A stretch of DNA of 64,000 nt, taken from an uncultured Collinsella sp. (GTDB taxonomy: Bacteria; Actinomycetota; Coriobacteriia; Coriobacteriales; Coriobacteriaceae). This document shows positions 11,190-20,028 of this stretch, piece by piece. The notes below the pieces were generated by a model. That model saw only the letters and a list, made by a program, of their open reading frames with translations. It was not told the DNA's origin and made no database searches. Every line of letters starts with the position of its first letter. The stretch's first letter is position 1. The stretch lies in NCBI GenBank assembly GCA_900752015.1, contig CAADTZ010000019.1, positions 18,310-82,309 on the forward strand, given 5' to 3'. The position numbers and the translations under genes are program-made.

Positions 11190-11195
11190 CGCATC

Positions 11196-11225
11196 GGCGC
11201 GGTGGTCCTGCGGGGCTGCCGCGCC
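11196..11225 (+). terminator. Stem-loop after prfC
   Basis: A 7-bp GC-rich stem (GGCGCGG/CCGCGCC) begins 7 bases after the prfC stop. It is followed only by a weak GTTTG run, so it may terminate partially. Confidence 0.4.
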
Positions 11226-11345
11226 GTTTGCTTGCCTGATGCCGTGTGAGCGGCTATCATACCCACCGTCGTCTCAAGACCGGGGCGTCCGAGCAGTTCG
11301 GGTCCGATATCCTGCTCGTTAAACCTAAAACCAAAGGAGTACATA

Positions 11346-12068
11346 ATGATCAAGAAGGTCATGGAGGACTACAAGGTCCTGTTGCGGAGCATTCCCGCGG
11401 CAACGGTTTCGCTGTTTTTCGTGAGCGTCATCATGATGAACCTGCTGGCCAACAAAGAACTCATCAGCCTACCGTATCTGGCGCTCGACTGTGGCTTTGT
11501 GGTGAGCTGGGTTTCGTTTTTGTGCCAGGACATGATTTGCAAGCGCTTTGGCGCCAAGGCATCCATCAAAATCTCTATCCTCGCGCTGCTGGTCAACCTG
11601 GCCGTGAGCCTGTGCTTTTGGGCATGCTCGCTCACGCCCGGCATGTGGGGCGCTTACTACGACACGGGTATGATCGAGGTCAATACTGCCCTTAACGCCA
11701 CCATCGGTGGCACCTGGTACGTGGTGCTTGGCTCGTCGCTTGCCATGCTCGTTTCTGCCGTGGTTAACTCCACGCTCAACCAGTCGCTTGGCCGTATGCT
11801 CAAAAAGAATAACTTTGCGAGCTTTGCCTTCCGCTCCTATGTGTCTACGGGTGTTGGCCAGTTTATCGACAACCTGGTCTTTGCCATTGTGGTGAGCCAC
11901 ACGTTCTTTGGTTGGACCTGGGTGCAGGTCCTTATGTGCTCGCTGACGGGTGCTGTTGCCGAGCTGCTATGCGAGGTCTTCCTGAGCCCTGTGGGCTACA
12001 AGGTCGTGCGCGGCTGGGAGCGCGAGAATGTGGGCTCCGAGTACCTCGAGCGCCACGCAACCGCCTAA
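11346..12068 (+). CDS. VUT-family transporter (YhhQ-like, putative queuosine precursor uptake)
   Basis: A 240-residue membrane protein with about six helices, of the VUT/YhhQ family that imports queuosine precursors (preQ0/preQ1) in E. coli. Visible features are an early VSLFFVSVIMMNLLANKEL helix and a conserved SVVNSTLNQ-like segment (AVVNSTLNQSLG). The start follows CCAAAGGAG. No preQ1 riboswitch could be recognised upstream, although a CGAGCAG/CTGCTCG stem is present at 11290-11318. Specificity is inferred from the family. Confidence 0.8.
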   Translation: MIKKVMEDYKVLLRSIPAATVSLFFVSVIMMNLLANKELISLPYLALDCGFVVSWVSFLCQDMICKRFGAKASIKISILALLVNLAVSLCFWACSLTPGMWGAYYDTGMIEVNTALNATIGGTWYVVLGSSLAMLVSAVVNSTLNQSLGRMLKKNNFASFAFRSYVSTGVGQFIDNLVFAIVVSHTFFGWTWVQVLMCSLTGAVAELLCEVFLSPVGYKVVRGWERENVGSEYLERHATA

Positions 12069-12077
12069 GGAGCAAGT

Positions 12078-12758
12078 ATGCGGGTTTTGATCACGGGCGC
12101 TTCGGGCGGTATCGGAGCTGCATGCGTGCAGCGCTTTTTGGACGAGGGCCACGAGGTTGTGGGCTTTGATCTGCTGCCGGCGGCGGTCGACCACGAGCCC
12201 TCCCCCCATTTGATCGTTGATGTCCGCGAGCCGGGCTCGTTTCCAGGCGACCTTGAACCCCAGGTGATCGTGAACGTTGCCGGTACGCAGGATTCGGCCG
12301 ATGACATCGCCGCCAACCTGTATGGCACCATCAACGTGACCGAGCGCTACGCCTTTGCGGGGGAGGGGCTTGCCGCCAAGCCGGTGCCGGCTATCCAATC
12401 CGTGGTCAATGTGGGGTCGGCGAGCGGGCATACGGGATCGGAGTTTCCTGCCTATGCTGCCAGCAAGGGCGGCGTTATCGCGTACACCAAGAACCTTGCA
12501 AACCGCCTGGCGCCGCAGGCCATCGCCAACAGTGTGGACCCGGGCGGCGTTATCGCGCCGCTCAACCGTTGCGTGATGGAAGACGAGCGCCTGTGGAATC
12601 AGATTATGGAGCTCACGCCGCTTAAACGCTGGGCCACCGCCCAAGAGATCGCCGAGTGGATCTACTTTGTGGGCGTGACCAACCGGTTTATGACCGGACA
12701 GAGTCTGTTGATCGATGGCGGCGAGGCCGGCCGCACGCAATTTATTTGGCCCGAATAG
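12078..12758 (+). CDS. Short-chain dehydrogenase/reductase
   Basis: A 226-residue SDR oxidoreductase with the NAD(P) glycine motif TGASGGIG at 6-13, NVAG at about 66-69, catalytic Ser in NVGSASG at about 114, and the active pair Tyr126-x3-Lys130 (YAASK). Asp at the end of beta-2 (GFDLL) favours NAD(H). The substrate is unknown. It starts nine bases after the VUT gene behind AAGGAG, so the two are likely one transcript. Confidence 0.88.
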   Translation: MRVLITGASGGIGAACVQRFLDEGHEVVGFDLLPAAVDHEPSPHLIVDVREPGSFPGDLEPQVIVNVAGTQDSADDIAANLYGTINVTERYAFAGEGLAAKPVPAIQSVVNVGSASGHTGSEFPAYAASKGGVIAYTKNLANRLAPQAIANSVDPGGVIAPLNRCVMEDERLWNQIMELTPLKRWATAQEIAEWIYFVGVTNRFMTGQSLLIDGGEAGRTQFIWPE

Positions 12759-12760
12759 GA

Positions 12761-12795
12761 AACGCGCCCGATGGAAAGCCGTCGGGCGCGTTTTT
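12761..12795. terminator. Bidirectional intrinsic terminator
   Basis: An 11-bp stem AACGCGCCCGA/TCGGGCGCGTT with a T-run follows the SDR gene and faces the convergent ung gene. Confidence 0.85.
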
Positions 12796-12808
12796 GATGT
12801 ATCGATTT

Positions 12809-13534
12809 TTAGCCGAGGCAAGTCCAGTTGACGGGGGTCGAGCCGTGCTGTTCGAGTAGCCGATTGGCTGCCGAGAAGGGACGCGACCCCATAAAGGCGG
12901 GGAGTTCTGCCGTGGCACGGTTGGCCGAAAGCGGCGAGGGGTGCGTGGAGGCCAGGCAGAACTTGCCGGTCGCCTTGCCCGCGCCGGTCGCGGCGAGTTT
13001 GCCTTCGACCATCTGCTGGGCAAAGCGGCCCCATGCCAAAAAGACTACCGGCTGGGGCAGCTGACAGCAGCGTTCGATAACGTAGTCGGTGAGCGTGCTC
13101 CAGCCCAGTTTGGCGTGCGAGTTGGCGGCATGCTCGCGCACGGTGAGCGTGGTGTTGAGAAGTAGGACGCCCTGCTGTGCCCATGGGGTTAGGTCTCCCG
13201 TGGCGGGAATGGGGCAACCCAGATCGGCTTTGAGTTCTTTATAGATGTTGCGCAGGCTCGGCGGCAACTTGGTTTGCGTCGCGGGGACCGAGAACGACAG
13301 TCCCATGGCCTGGTTGGGTCCGTGATAGGGGTCTTGACCCAAGATGACAACTTTGACCTGGTCGGCCGGGGTGTAGGCGAGGGCATTGAGGATGTCGTCT
13401 TGTGCCGGGTAGATAGTCTGCTCGGCACGCAAAAGGGCGATGCGCTCGAGCAGCTGGTTCGTAGTGTCACGTACCGGCTGCGGCGCATTGCCCAACCAAG
13501 TTGCTATGTTGCGGTCGCGGGTCGCGGCGTCCAT
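12809..13534 (-). CDS. ung: Uracil-DNA glycosylase
   Basis: A 241-residue family-1 UDG that excises uracil from DNA. The water-activating motif GQDPYHGP has Asp at residue 68, followed by GLSFSVP. The C-terminal HPSPLS motif with the catalytic His is also intact. Ribosome site AAAGGAG precedes ATG 13534. Length and motifs are typical of an active enzyme. Confidence 0.95.
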   Translation of the reverse strand: MDAATRDRNIATWLGNAPQPVRDTTNQLLERIALLRAEQTIYPAQDDILNALAYTPADQVKVVILGQDPYHGPNQAMGLSFSVPATQTKLPPSLRNIYKELKADLGCPIPATGDLTPWAQQGVLLLNTTLTVREHAANSHAKLGWSTLTDYVIERCCQLPQPVVFLAWGRFAQQMVEGKLAATGAGKATGKFCLASTHPSPLSANRATAELPAFMGSRPFSAANRLLEQHGSTPVNWTCLG

Positions 13535-13622
13535 GGGGCTCCTTTATGGCAGATGCTCTGTTGGCATCTATTGTAAAGGCGCACCGGTTGCCTTTATGCC
13601 GCGGCAACAAAAGGTGAGGCGC

Positions 13623-14531
13623 TTACGAGGCTCGCTCGGGCGTTCCTGCCATGTGGGCGTGGTCGTGAGCGTGCGCATGAAGTCGCGGAAACTCGACGGT
13701 TGCCGCCATGACGCCGGTGAGGATGAGAGCTGCACCCAGGAAGGCGATGGGGCTCAGGACCTCGCCGACCAAGAAGAACGAAAAGACGGCGGAGCAGACC
13801 GGCTCGAGCGAGAAGGCGAAGCCGGTGGTCTCGGCGGGCACGTGGGGCTGCACGAGCGTTTGGGTGATAAAGCCATAGGCAGAGCAGATGAGTGCGAGTG
13901 CGACGACGACTACGACCTCGCCCGGCGTGCCGGGAAGCGTGAAACCGCCAAAGACGCATGCGGCAATGCCCGAGAATAAGCCGCCGAAGCCCAGCTGCCA
14001 AACGCCCAGAGCCAGCGGATCGACTTCTTCGACAAAGCGCTTCGCCACAATGATATGGCCGGCATAGACAAAGGCGGAGAGCAGCATGATGAGCGCGCCC
14101 GGGTTCAGGCTGGTGAAATCGGCGCCCGAGAGCAGCAACATACCGCAGGTGACGATGGCGGTGCCGACGAGCACTTTGCGCTCGGGGGCGCGACGCAGCA
14201 GGGCTGCGTTGGCAAACGGCACGATTACGACTGTCAGGCTCTGCAAAAAGCCGGCGGTGGAGGCGGAGGTGAGGCTGGAGCCCAGGCACATGCAGGTGAG
14301 CTCGGTTGCCATGATGGCGCCGATGATGGCGGCACGGACCATAAGGTCGCGGTTGATACGGAACGCGCGCTTGTGGAAGAGCAGCAGGCAGGCCGCGAAG
14401 GCGATGATGCAGCGCAGCGCAACGATACTCGTGGCGTTCATGCTGTCCATGCCGATCTTCATGAGGGGGTACGAAAAGCCCCATGCGACGGGAACGGAAA
14501 ATGAGAGCGCGATTGCTTTTTTGCGGTCCAT
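13623..14531 (-). CDS. EamA/DMT-family transporter
   Basis: A 302-residue protein with ten predicted helices and two EamA repeats, a His-rich C-terminus (HAHAHDHAHM) and the motif PVAWGFSYPLMKIGMD at the N-terminus. The His-rich tail might bind metal, but this is speculative. The ATG at 14531 has AACAAGGAG; an in-frame ATG 126 bases further up would extend into the promoter region. Divergent from a LysR gene, which probably regulates it. Confidence 0.87.
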   Translation of the reverse strand: MDRKKAIALSFSVPVAWGFSYPLMKIGMDSMNATSIVALRCIIAFAACLLLFHKRAFRINRDLMVRAAIIGAIMATELTCMCLGSSLTSASTAGFLQSLTVVIVPFANAALLRRAPERKVLVGTAIVTCGMLLLSGADFTSLNPGALIMLLSAFVYAGHIIVAKRFVEEVDPLALGVWQLGFGGLFSGIAACVFGGFTLPGTPGEVVVVVALALICSAYGFITQTLVQPHVPAETTGFAFSLEPVCSAVFSFFLVGEVLSPIAFLGAALILTGVMAATVEFPRLHAHAHDHAHMAGTPERAS

Positions 14532-14690
14532 GGGACTCCTTGTTGTTACAGAACGGTTTCGTAAAAAGGATTCTGCTCCCAGATGTAGATGTAGTAAAGC
14601 AAATGTATCTTCAGTATGATTAAGAAACGCTAATGTCAGTAGGAAAAGCCCTGGCAAAACGTTTTATGTCTGCATTGATGTGGAGGCACG

Positions 14691-15557
14691 ATGGCATCGC
14701 GGTATCAGATTGTGTGTATGGTGGTCGATCGCGGCAGTCTTAAGGGCGCGGCGGACGAGCTGGGCTATACGCAAAGTGCGGTGAGCCAGGCCGTCAAGGC
14801 ACTCGAGCGCGAGCTGGGCACCACGATTATCGAGCGCGGAAAGCAGGGCGTTTCGCTTACGCGCGACGGTAAGCAATATCTGCCGTACCTGCGCCAGATC
14901 GTGACCGCCGAGGCCGAGCTCGAGGGCAAGCGCCAGGAGCTGCTGGGGCTTTCGTCGACCGATATTCGCATTGCGACGTTTACCAACGTGAGTCGCACCG
15001 TGCTGCCGCGTGTGATCCGCGACTTTGAGGCCCTGCACCCGGGCGTACGCTTTACCCTCAAGCAGGGCGATTACACGCGCAACGCTCAATGGGTGCACGA
15101 TGGGGTGGTTGATTTTTGTTTTACGGCGCGCGGATTTACCGCTGGGCTCGAGAAGCGCGTGGTCTATCACGACGAGTTGGTGGCGTTGTTGCCTGTCGCG
15201 CATCCGCTGACGGCAAAGGAAAAGGTGACGCTCGCCGACCTGGCGTCCGAGCCGTTTGTGCTGTTGGATGAGGGCGAACAGAGTCTGGTGCTCGATGCAT
15301 TTGCGGCGCATGGCCTGTCGCCGCACGTGACGAGTGAAGTGACCGACGACTACACCATCATGGCGATGGTGGAGGAGGGCCTAGGCGTGAGCATGCTGTA
15401 TCGCCGTACCGTTGAGGGCATGCAGGCCGATATTCGCGTACGTCCTATCGTGCATGCCCCCTCGCGCGACGTGGTGGCCGCCTGGCGCAGCTGGGACACC
15501 ATGCCCATCGCCACGAGGCACTTTATCGACTATATGAGCTCGCATATTGTCAATTAA
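14691..15557 (+). CDS. LysR-family transcriptional regulator
   Basis: A 288-residue LTTR. The N-terminal HTH reads GSLKGAADELGYTQSAVSQAVKALE, followed by a periplasmic-binding-like effector domain. It is transcribed away from the DMT exporter gene with a 159-bp shared promoter region, the usual arrangement for a LysR controlling an exporter. Start at ATG after GTGGAGG. Effector unknown. Confidence 0.9.
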   Translation: MASRYQIVCMVVDRGSLKGAADELGYTQSAVSQAVKALERELGTTIIERGKQGVSLTRDGKQYLPYLRQIVTAEAELEGKRQELLGLSSTDIRIATFTNVSRTVLPRVIRDFEALHPGVRFTLKQGDYTRNAQWVHDGVVDFCFTARGFTAGLEKRVVYHDELVALLPVAHPLTAKEKVTLADLASEPFVLLDEGEQSLVLDAFAAHGLSPHVTSEVTDDYTIMAMVEEGLGVSMLYRRTVEGMQADIRVRPIVHAPSRDVVAAWRSWDTMPIATRHFIDYMSSHIVN

Positions 15558-15584
15558 TGACTGGCGTGGCGTTGAGTGCGGTGT

Positions 15585-16967
15585 TTAGCGGGCTGTCGCT
15601 TTGGCTTGGGTGGCGCGATAGGTACGTGCCGGGTGGCAGAGTAGCACCGCCACGACCATAAAGAACGCCGTGGTGCCCAGGCTGATGGGGTAGACCATCA
15701 TGATGTTTGCAAAGGTGCGGAAGTGCGGGAACACGCAGAACACCCAGTAGAAGCGGATGCCGCAGACGCAGATCATGGTGATGAGGGCGGGCGTGAGCGA
15801 GATGCCAAAGCCGCGCAGGTAGCCTGACATGTTTTCGTAGAACATGCTAAAGGCGTACGCCGGGAAGATCGAACACACGCGGATATAGCCGATTGAGACA
15901 ATGTTGGGATCGCTGTTGAACAGCGACAAGATCTCGCGCCCCAGGCCGACAATAACGATAATTGTGGTGAGCGCGACGATACCGCCTTCGACTAGGCAGA
16001 CCTTGAGCGTTTTGGTGCAGCGATCGATCTGGCGGGCACCGTGGTTTTGTCCCACAAAGGTGGTGCAAGCCTGGCTAAAGCTGTTGAGCAGGTTGTAACA
16101 CACGTACTCCAGGCTCATGGCGGCGCTCGATGCCGCCATGACCTCGGTGCCCAGGCTGTTGATGGCAGACTGGATGATGATGTTGGCGACAGCAAAGACG
16201 GCGCTTTGGATGCCGGCGGGCAGGCCGATCTTGACGATGCGCTTGAGGGCGACGGGGTCGATAGCCAGGTCGCGTGGGGTGACGCGGACGACGGAGTCGG
16301 TCTTGAGCAGGCGAATAAAGAGTGTAGCGGCGCTGACGGTGTAGGCGATGGCGGTGGCGATGGCGACACCTGCGACGCCCCAGTGGAGTACGGGGACAAA
16401 GATGAGGTCCAGGCCAATGTTGAGGACGGTGGACACAGCAAGCGCCTGCAGCGGCATGCGGGTGATGCCGACGGAGCGGAAGATCGCGGCCTCAAAGTTG
16501 TAGAGCAAGATCGAGGGCATGCTGAGCAAAAAGACGCGCAGGTAGAGCGAAGCGAGCGGCATGGTTTCGGCGGGAACGTTGAGCGCGGCGAGCATGGGCT
16601 CGGCAAAGATCTCGCCCAGCGCGATGACGACAAAGCCCACGAGCGCCATTAAAATCGAGGTATGGACGGCGCGTTTGACCATGTTCTGATCGTTGCGGCC
16701 GATAGCGTTGGCGATGACCACGTTGGAGCCAAGCGACATGCCAATAAACAGGTTGAGCATAAGACTGGTAAGCGGAACATTGGAGCCGACCGCCGCCATG
16801 GCGAGGGTTCCCTGGTCGCCCGAGAAGTTACCGATGATAACCGTGGCGATGAGGTTCGATAGCTGCTCCAAGATGCTCGTGGCGGCCACGGGGAAGGCGA
16901 ACAGGGGAATATTGCGCCACAGCGAGCCGGTGGTCATGTCAATGTGCTTAGATACGGTGTCAGCCAT
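15585..16967 (-). CDS. MATE-family efflux transporter
   Basis: A 460-residue, twelve-helix protein of the MATE (NorM/DinF) superfamily. It has the N-terminal pattern GSLWRNIPLFAFPVAATSIL, an internal pseudo-repeat, and QVVGQNHGA-like FVGQNHGARQIDR in the second half. It would exchange Na+ or H+ for cationic drugs or metabolites. Convergent with the LysR gene (27 bp apart). The start ATG 16967 has only a weak GAGAG site. Confidence 0.9.
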   Translation of the reverse strand: MADTVSKHIDMTTGSLWRNIPLFAFPVAATSILEQLSNLIATVIIGNFSGDQGTLAMAAVGSNVPLTSLMLNLFIGMSLGSNVVIANAIGRNDQNMVKRAVHTSILMALVGFVVIALGEIFAEPMLAALNVPAETMPLASLYLRVFLLSMPSILLYNFEAAIFRSVGITRMPLQALAVSTVLNIGLDLIFVPVLHWGVAGVAIATAIAYTVSAATLFIRLLKTDSVVRVTPRDLAIDPVALKRIVKIGLPAGIQSAVFAVANIIIQSAINSLGTEVMAASSAAMSLEYVCYNLLNSFSQACTTFVGQNHGARQIDRCTKTLKVCLVEGGIVALTTIIVIVGLGREILSLFNSDPNIVSIGYIRVCSIFPAYAFSMFYENMSGYLRGFGISLTPALITMICVCGIRFYWVFCVFPHFRTFANIMMVYPISLGTTAFFMVVAVLLCHPARTYRATQAKATAR

Positions 16968-17031
16968 ACGCTCTCAATCTCTAACATGCTCTTTCGTGCT
17001 TATTTGCGCAGATGATGATACTCCTAATCGA

Positions 17032-17089
17032 CTAGTCGTTGGGGACGTTCTTAAACGACTAGTCCTTCAAGAACGTCCCCAATGACTAG
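17032..17089. repeat. Palindromic intergenic element, second copy of the GGGGACGTTCTT type
   Basis: Arms of 21 bp at 17032-17052 and 17069-17089 carry one mismatch and match the arms of the element at 3031-3090. The 16-nt loop differs. Both copies lie shortly upstream of a plus-strand gene and are followed by a similar GGCGTG(G/C)GACAAT sequence. Confidence 0.75.
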
Positions 17090-17145
17090 GTGGGGAAGGC
17101 GTGCGACAATGGTGGGCGTTGTGTTGTTCGCGCTAAGGAGTTGCC

Positions 17146-17961
17146 ATGTTGTTGTGTCCCGTTTGCCATGAGCCGTTGGTGGACGATGAGCGCGGTGCTG
17201 TATGCGCGGGCGGGCACCGGTTTGACCGTGCGCGCGAGGGCTATCTATATCTACTACGCTCGTCCAAGAGCGGCGACTCCATGGGTGATCCCAAGTCACA
17301 GGCGCGCAGCCGTCGCGACTTTCTGAACCGCGGTTACTATGCGCCGTTGCGCGATGCGATGGTCGAGCTGGTGCGCAAGCAGGCGTCTGGGCGCGCTGCG
17401 TCTACGAATGGCCCCATGACGCTGCTCGATATTTGCTGTGGCGAGGGCTACTACACCAGCGCCATGGGCGCGGTGCCGGGCGTGGACGCTTACGGGTTCG
17501 ATTTGGGCAAAAAGATGGTGCGCCTTGCCGCCAAGCGCGGCGATGCGACCTACTTCGTGGCCAACATGAAGGACATCCCCGTGGCCGATGGCGCCTTCGA
17601 TATGGTGACCGAGCTCTTTGCTCCCTTTAACGAGCGTGAGTTTGCCCGCGTGCTGGCGCCAGAGGGCTCGCTCTATACCGTGGTGCCGGGCGCCCGTCAT
17701 CTGTTTGGGCTCAAGGAAGTGCTCTACGACACGCCGTACCTTAACGATGAGAAGCTGCCGAAGACCACCGAGCTCGAGTTGGTCGGAACGCAGCGGGTGT
17801 CTGCGAATATTACGCTTCAGACCCAGGCCGACATCGAGGCGGTGTTCCAGATGACGCCGTACTACTACCGCACGCGCCCTGCCGACAAAGAGCGCCTGGC
17901 AAACTTGGACACGCTCCAAACCGATATCGACTTCATCATCGCTGAGTACCGCCACAGCTAA
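17146..17961 (+). CDS. rlmA: 23S rRNA (guanine-N1) methyltransferase, RlmA type
   Basis: A 271-residue SAM methyltransferase. An N-terminal zinc ribbon (CPVCHEPL ... CAGGHRFD) is typical of RlmAI/RlmAII, followed by GYLYLLRSSKSGDSMGD. The SAM motif is LLDICCGEGYYT. It methylates G745 or G748 of helix 35 of 23S rRNA; RlmAII variants (TlrB) give tylosin resistance, but sequence alone does not separate them. Start ATG after AAGGAG. Confidence 0.88.
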   Translation: MLLCPVCHEPLVDDERGAVCAGGHRFDRAREGYLYLLRSSKSGDSMGDPKSQARSRRDFLNRGYYAPLRDAMVELVRKQASGRAASTNGPMTLLDICCGEGYYTSAMGAVPGVDAYGFDLGKKMVRLAAKRGDATYFVANMKDIPVADGAFDMVTELFAPFNEREFARVLAPEGSLYTVVPGARHLFGLKEVLYDTPYLNDEKLPKTTELELVGTQRVSANITLQTQADIEAVFQMTPYYYRTRPADKERLANLDTLQTDIDFIIAEYRHS

Positions 17962-17987
17962 CAACCGGCTTTATCTGGGCAAACGTA

Positions 17988-18025
17988 AAGGGCCGACCGC
18001 GGAGATGCGCGATCGGCCCTTTTTA
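17988..18025 (+). terminator. Intrinsic terminator after rlmA
   Basis: A GGGCCGA/TCGGCCC stem with a flanking T-run lies between rlmA and the convergent small membrane protein gene. Confidence 0.8.
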
Positions 18026-18060
18026 GTTGCTTGGCTGCAGAGGTTATGAGAAGCGAGTGC

Positions 18061-18462
18061 TTATAGGCGGTCCTTGTTCTCGGCCTTAACGGCGTGTGCC
18101 TGCTGAACAAAGAACAGGTCGTACACCACGATGACAAAGGCGCCATAGTTGATGGCGTCGCCGCCAAATGCGGGAAGCGTGAGCACCGCTTGGGCAAGCG
18201 TGGCGACCGCGGCAACAATACCGAGCTTAAACGCGCCGTCCACCTGCGAAGGCTTGTTGGCGCCCTTGATACCGGCGACGCCTGCGGCAAGGTCGACGAG
18301 ACCCTTGGCGATAAGCACGACCGCTGCGAGCGTGGCGTACGAACCGTACGTGGAATCGAGACCGCCCGTGGCGATGCCGACGCCGGCGGTGACGAGGCTG
18401 GCGATGCCCAAAACAAAGTAGATGAGAGCAAGGATTTTGAGAGTCTTGCGAGTGAAGCTCAT
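18061..18462 (-). CDS. Small four-TM membrane protein of unknown function
   Basis: A 133-residue hydrophobic protein with four predicted helices (starting ILALIYFVLGIASLVTAG) and a charged C-terminal KAENKDRL tail. Helices are Ala/Gly rich. The start ATG 18462 follows GAAAGGA; the frame extends 23 codons upstream with no homology or site. No functional motif is recognised. Confidence 0.75.
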   Translation of the reverse strand: MSFTRKTLKILALIYFVLGIASLVTAGVGIATGGLDSTYGSYATLAAVVLIAKGLVDLAAGVAGIKGANKPSQVDGAFKLGIVAAVATLAQAVLTLPAFGGDAINYGAFVIVVYDLFFVQQAHAVKAENKDRL

Positions 18463-18695
18463 GGCTGGTCCTTTCGATACGAGTACGCCAACTTGGCGCA
18501 CCCAATGTACTGCACATATGGTGAAGCACATTGTAGTTCAACGCGGCGATGCATGCGTTTGAAAGCGCATTGAGCCCGCGCAGCCAAACCCAACCTTTCA
18601 AAAAGGAAAGCTGGGCGTAAGGCAAATCGATGGCAGCCCATGTGCGGCGCTGCGATGATGGGGCCGTAACAAGGAGCTGGTCTCAAGGAGGAGTC

Positions 18696-18839
18696 ATGAT
18701 GTACGGAGCAGGGCAAGTGCGTGAGCCGCGGTCGTTGGGAAGGCGCATGGGCGATTCCGTGATCGCTGCCGTGTGCACGGGATTGATGGCGGTACTTTGC
18801 ATTGCGATGCTGTGGGCCATGTCGCATGTGGGACAATAG
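18696..18839 (+). CDS. Predicted 47-residue single-TM small protein
   Basis: A short frame starting after a very strong AAGGAGGAG site. The Arg-rich N-terminus (EPRSLGRRMGD) is followed by one hydrophobic helix (VIAAVCTGLMAVLCIAMLW), consistent with a small inner-membrane protein. It is immediately upstream of rsmJ. There is no family assignment; the coding call rests on the ribosome site and the clean helix. Confidence 0.55.
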   Translation: MMYGAGQVREPRSLGRRMGDSVIAAVCTGLMAVLCIAMLWAMSHVGQ

Positions 18840-18902
18840 CGGACGGTTGGGTGCTGACATAAACGGCGCTCACGTATTCGTTTTGCTTGTTAAGGAGTGC
18901 CC

Positions 18903-19607
18903 ATGGGCGTCATCGATCCCTTTTCTGTTGCTCGGGCCGCGGGGCTTGAGCTGACCGGGAAGTCCGAGGGCCTCACGCTCACCGACGGCACGATGGAGCT
19001 GCGAGCCGATTTTGCCCGCATGCTGCCACGACTCAAGCAAGGCCGTCTGCAGCAAGAGCTGTTGGTAAAGGCTGCGCGTGCAAAAGGCATCGAGCGCCCA
19101 TGGGCGATTGATGCCACGGCAGGCTTTGGCGAGGATTCGCTGCTGTTGGCGGCCGCGGGCTTTACCGTCGATCTGTATGAGCAGGATTGCGTGATTGCGG
19201 CGCTCCTCAAGGATGCCTTGGATCGCGCGGCAGATGATCTGGCGCTTGCGGTTGCCGTGTCGCGTATGCGCTTACATGCGGGCGAGGACAGCATTGCTGG
19301 TCTTCGTCATACAGCTGAGCTGATCGGGCAGGGCGAGCTTGCCGCTCCCGACGTGGTGTATCTGGACCCCATGTTTCCCGGGCGCACCAAGAGCGCGGCG
19401 GTTAAAAAGAAGTTCCAACTCTTGCACCATCTGGAACAGCCGTGCGCCGATGAGGAGACGCTAGTCGAAGCTGCGCTTGCGGTGCATCCGCGCAAGGTGG
19501 TTATCAAGCGACCGGTGAAGGGGCCACTGCTTGCCGGCGTTAAGCCGAGCTATCAACTTGCGGGCAAGGCCGTTCGTTACGATGTTTTGGTGCCGCCGCG
19601 CCCGTAG
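18903..19607 (+). CDS. rsmJ: 16S rRNA (guanine1516-N2) methyltransferase RsmJ
   Basis: A 234-residue SAM methyltransferase of the RsmJ/YhiQ family. Visible features are RLKQGRLQQELLVKAA, the SAM-binding DATAGFGEDSLLLA, the catalytic-type YLDPMFPGRTKSAAVKK and VIKRPVKGPLL near the end. It modifies G1516 of 16S rRNA. ATG 18903 is chosen over an in-frame GTG six bases upstream, which would abut the AAGGAG site. Confidence 0.9.
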   Translation: MGVIDPFSVARAAGLELTGKSEGLTLTDGTMELRADFARMLPRLKQGRLQQELLVKAARAKGIERPWAIDATAGFGEDSLLLAAAGFTVDLYEQDCVIAALLKDALDRAADDLALAVAVSRMRLHAGEDSIAGLRHTAELIGQGELAAPDVVYLDPMFPGRTKSAAVKKKFQLLHHLEQPCADEETLVEAALAVHPRKVVIKRPVKGPLLAGVKPSYQLAGKAVRYDVLVPPRP

Positions 19608-19655
19608 CTTGCGCGCGATAGTTGGCGCTCCGTCAGTGCCGTGCCGAAGCGGCGC

Positions 19656-19952
19656 CTATTTCCAAGGGTGCGACGTCAGGTGCCATCCGCCGCAGTATTC
19701 GCATTTGTAGCAGGCCAAACCACGCCGCCCGCGGTTTTCGCATTCGGCCATAACGGCCTCGGCCTCGGCGCGCGTGTCGTAACGGTTTTTGCGTTCGCAC
19801 GACTTGTAGCGCCAGGCCTCATCGCGCTCGGCGTCCAGGGCGTCGCGGCGCTCGTCCTCGCGTGCAAACAGGTCGCTCATATCGCCGCCGGTAGCAGCGC
19901 CCAAAAACTCGCTTTTGGCCTTTGACCAGGCGGATCGTTTTTTGCTCCCCAT
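19656..19952 (-). CDS. Small zinc-ribbon-like protein of unknown function
   Basis: A 98-residue charged protein. Its C-terminus CYKCEYCGGWHLTSH offers a C-x2-C-x2-C ... H-x3-H set suited to one zinc ion. The middle part is rich in Arg/Glu/Asp (DERRDALDAERDEAWRYKS). The ATG at 19952 has GGAGAGGG upstream; the frame also contains an ATG at 19985 inside the inverted repeat. The function is not recognised; nucleic-acid binding is possible. Confidence 0.6.
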   Translation of the reverse strand: MGSKKRSAWSKAKSEFLGAATGGDMSDLFAREDERRDALDAERDEAWRYKSCERKNRYDTRAEAEAVMAECENRGRRGLACYKCEYCGGWHLTSHPWK

Positions 19953-19975
19953 CTGCTTCGCGCCCTCTCCAAACG

Positions 19976-20007
19976 TTGGTATCATTGCTCAATCAAAGTG
20001 ATACCAA
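19976..20007. promoter_or_regulatory. Inverted repeat between divergent genes
   Basis: Perfect 9-bp arms TTGGTATCA/TGATACCAA with 14 bp between lie in the gap between the zinc-ribbon gene and the GNAT gene. It could be an operator. The half-site resembles the GGTATAA repeats at 22804. Confidence 0.4.
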
Positions 20008-20028
20008 TAAACGTGAGGTCGCCGCGTG

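Noticed and set aside
11190..11345. preQ1 riboswitch ahead of the VUT transporter
   Set aside because: A stem CGAGCAG/CTGCTCG exists but no preQ1-I (or II) consensus loop/tail could be placed; not supported.
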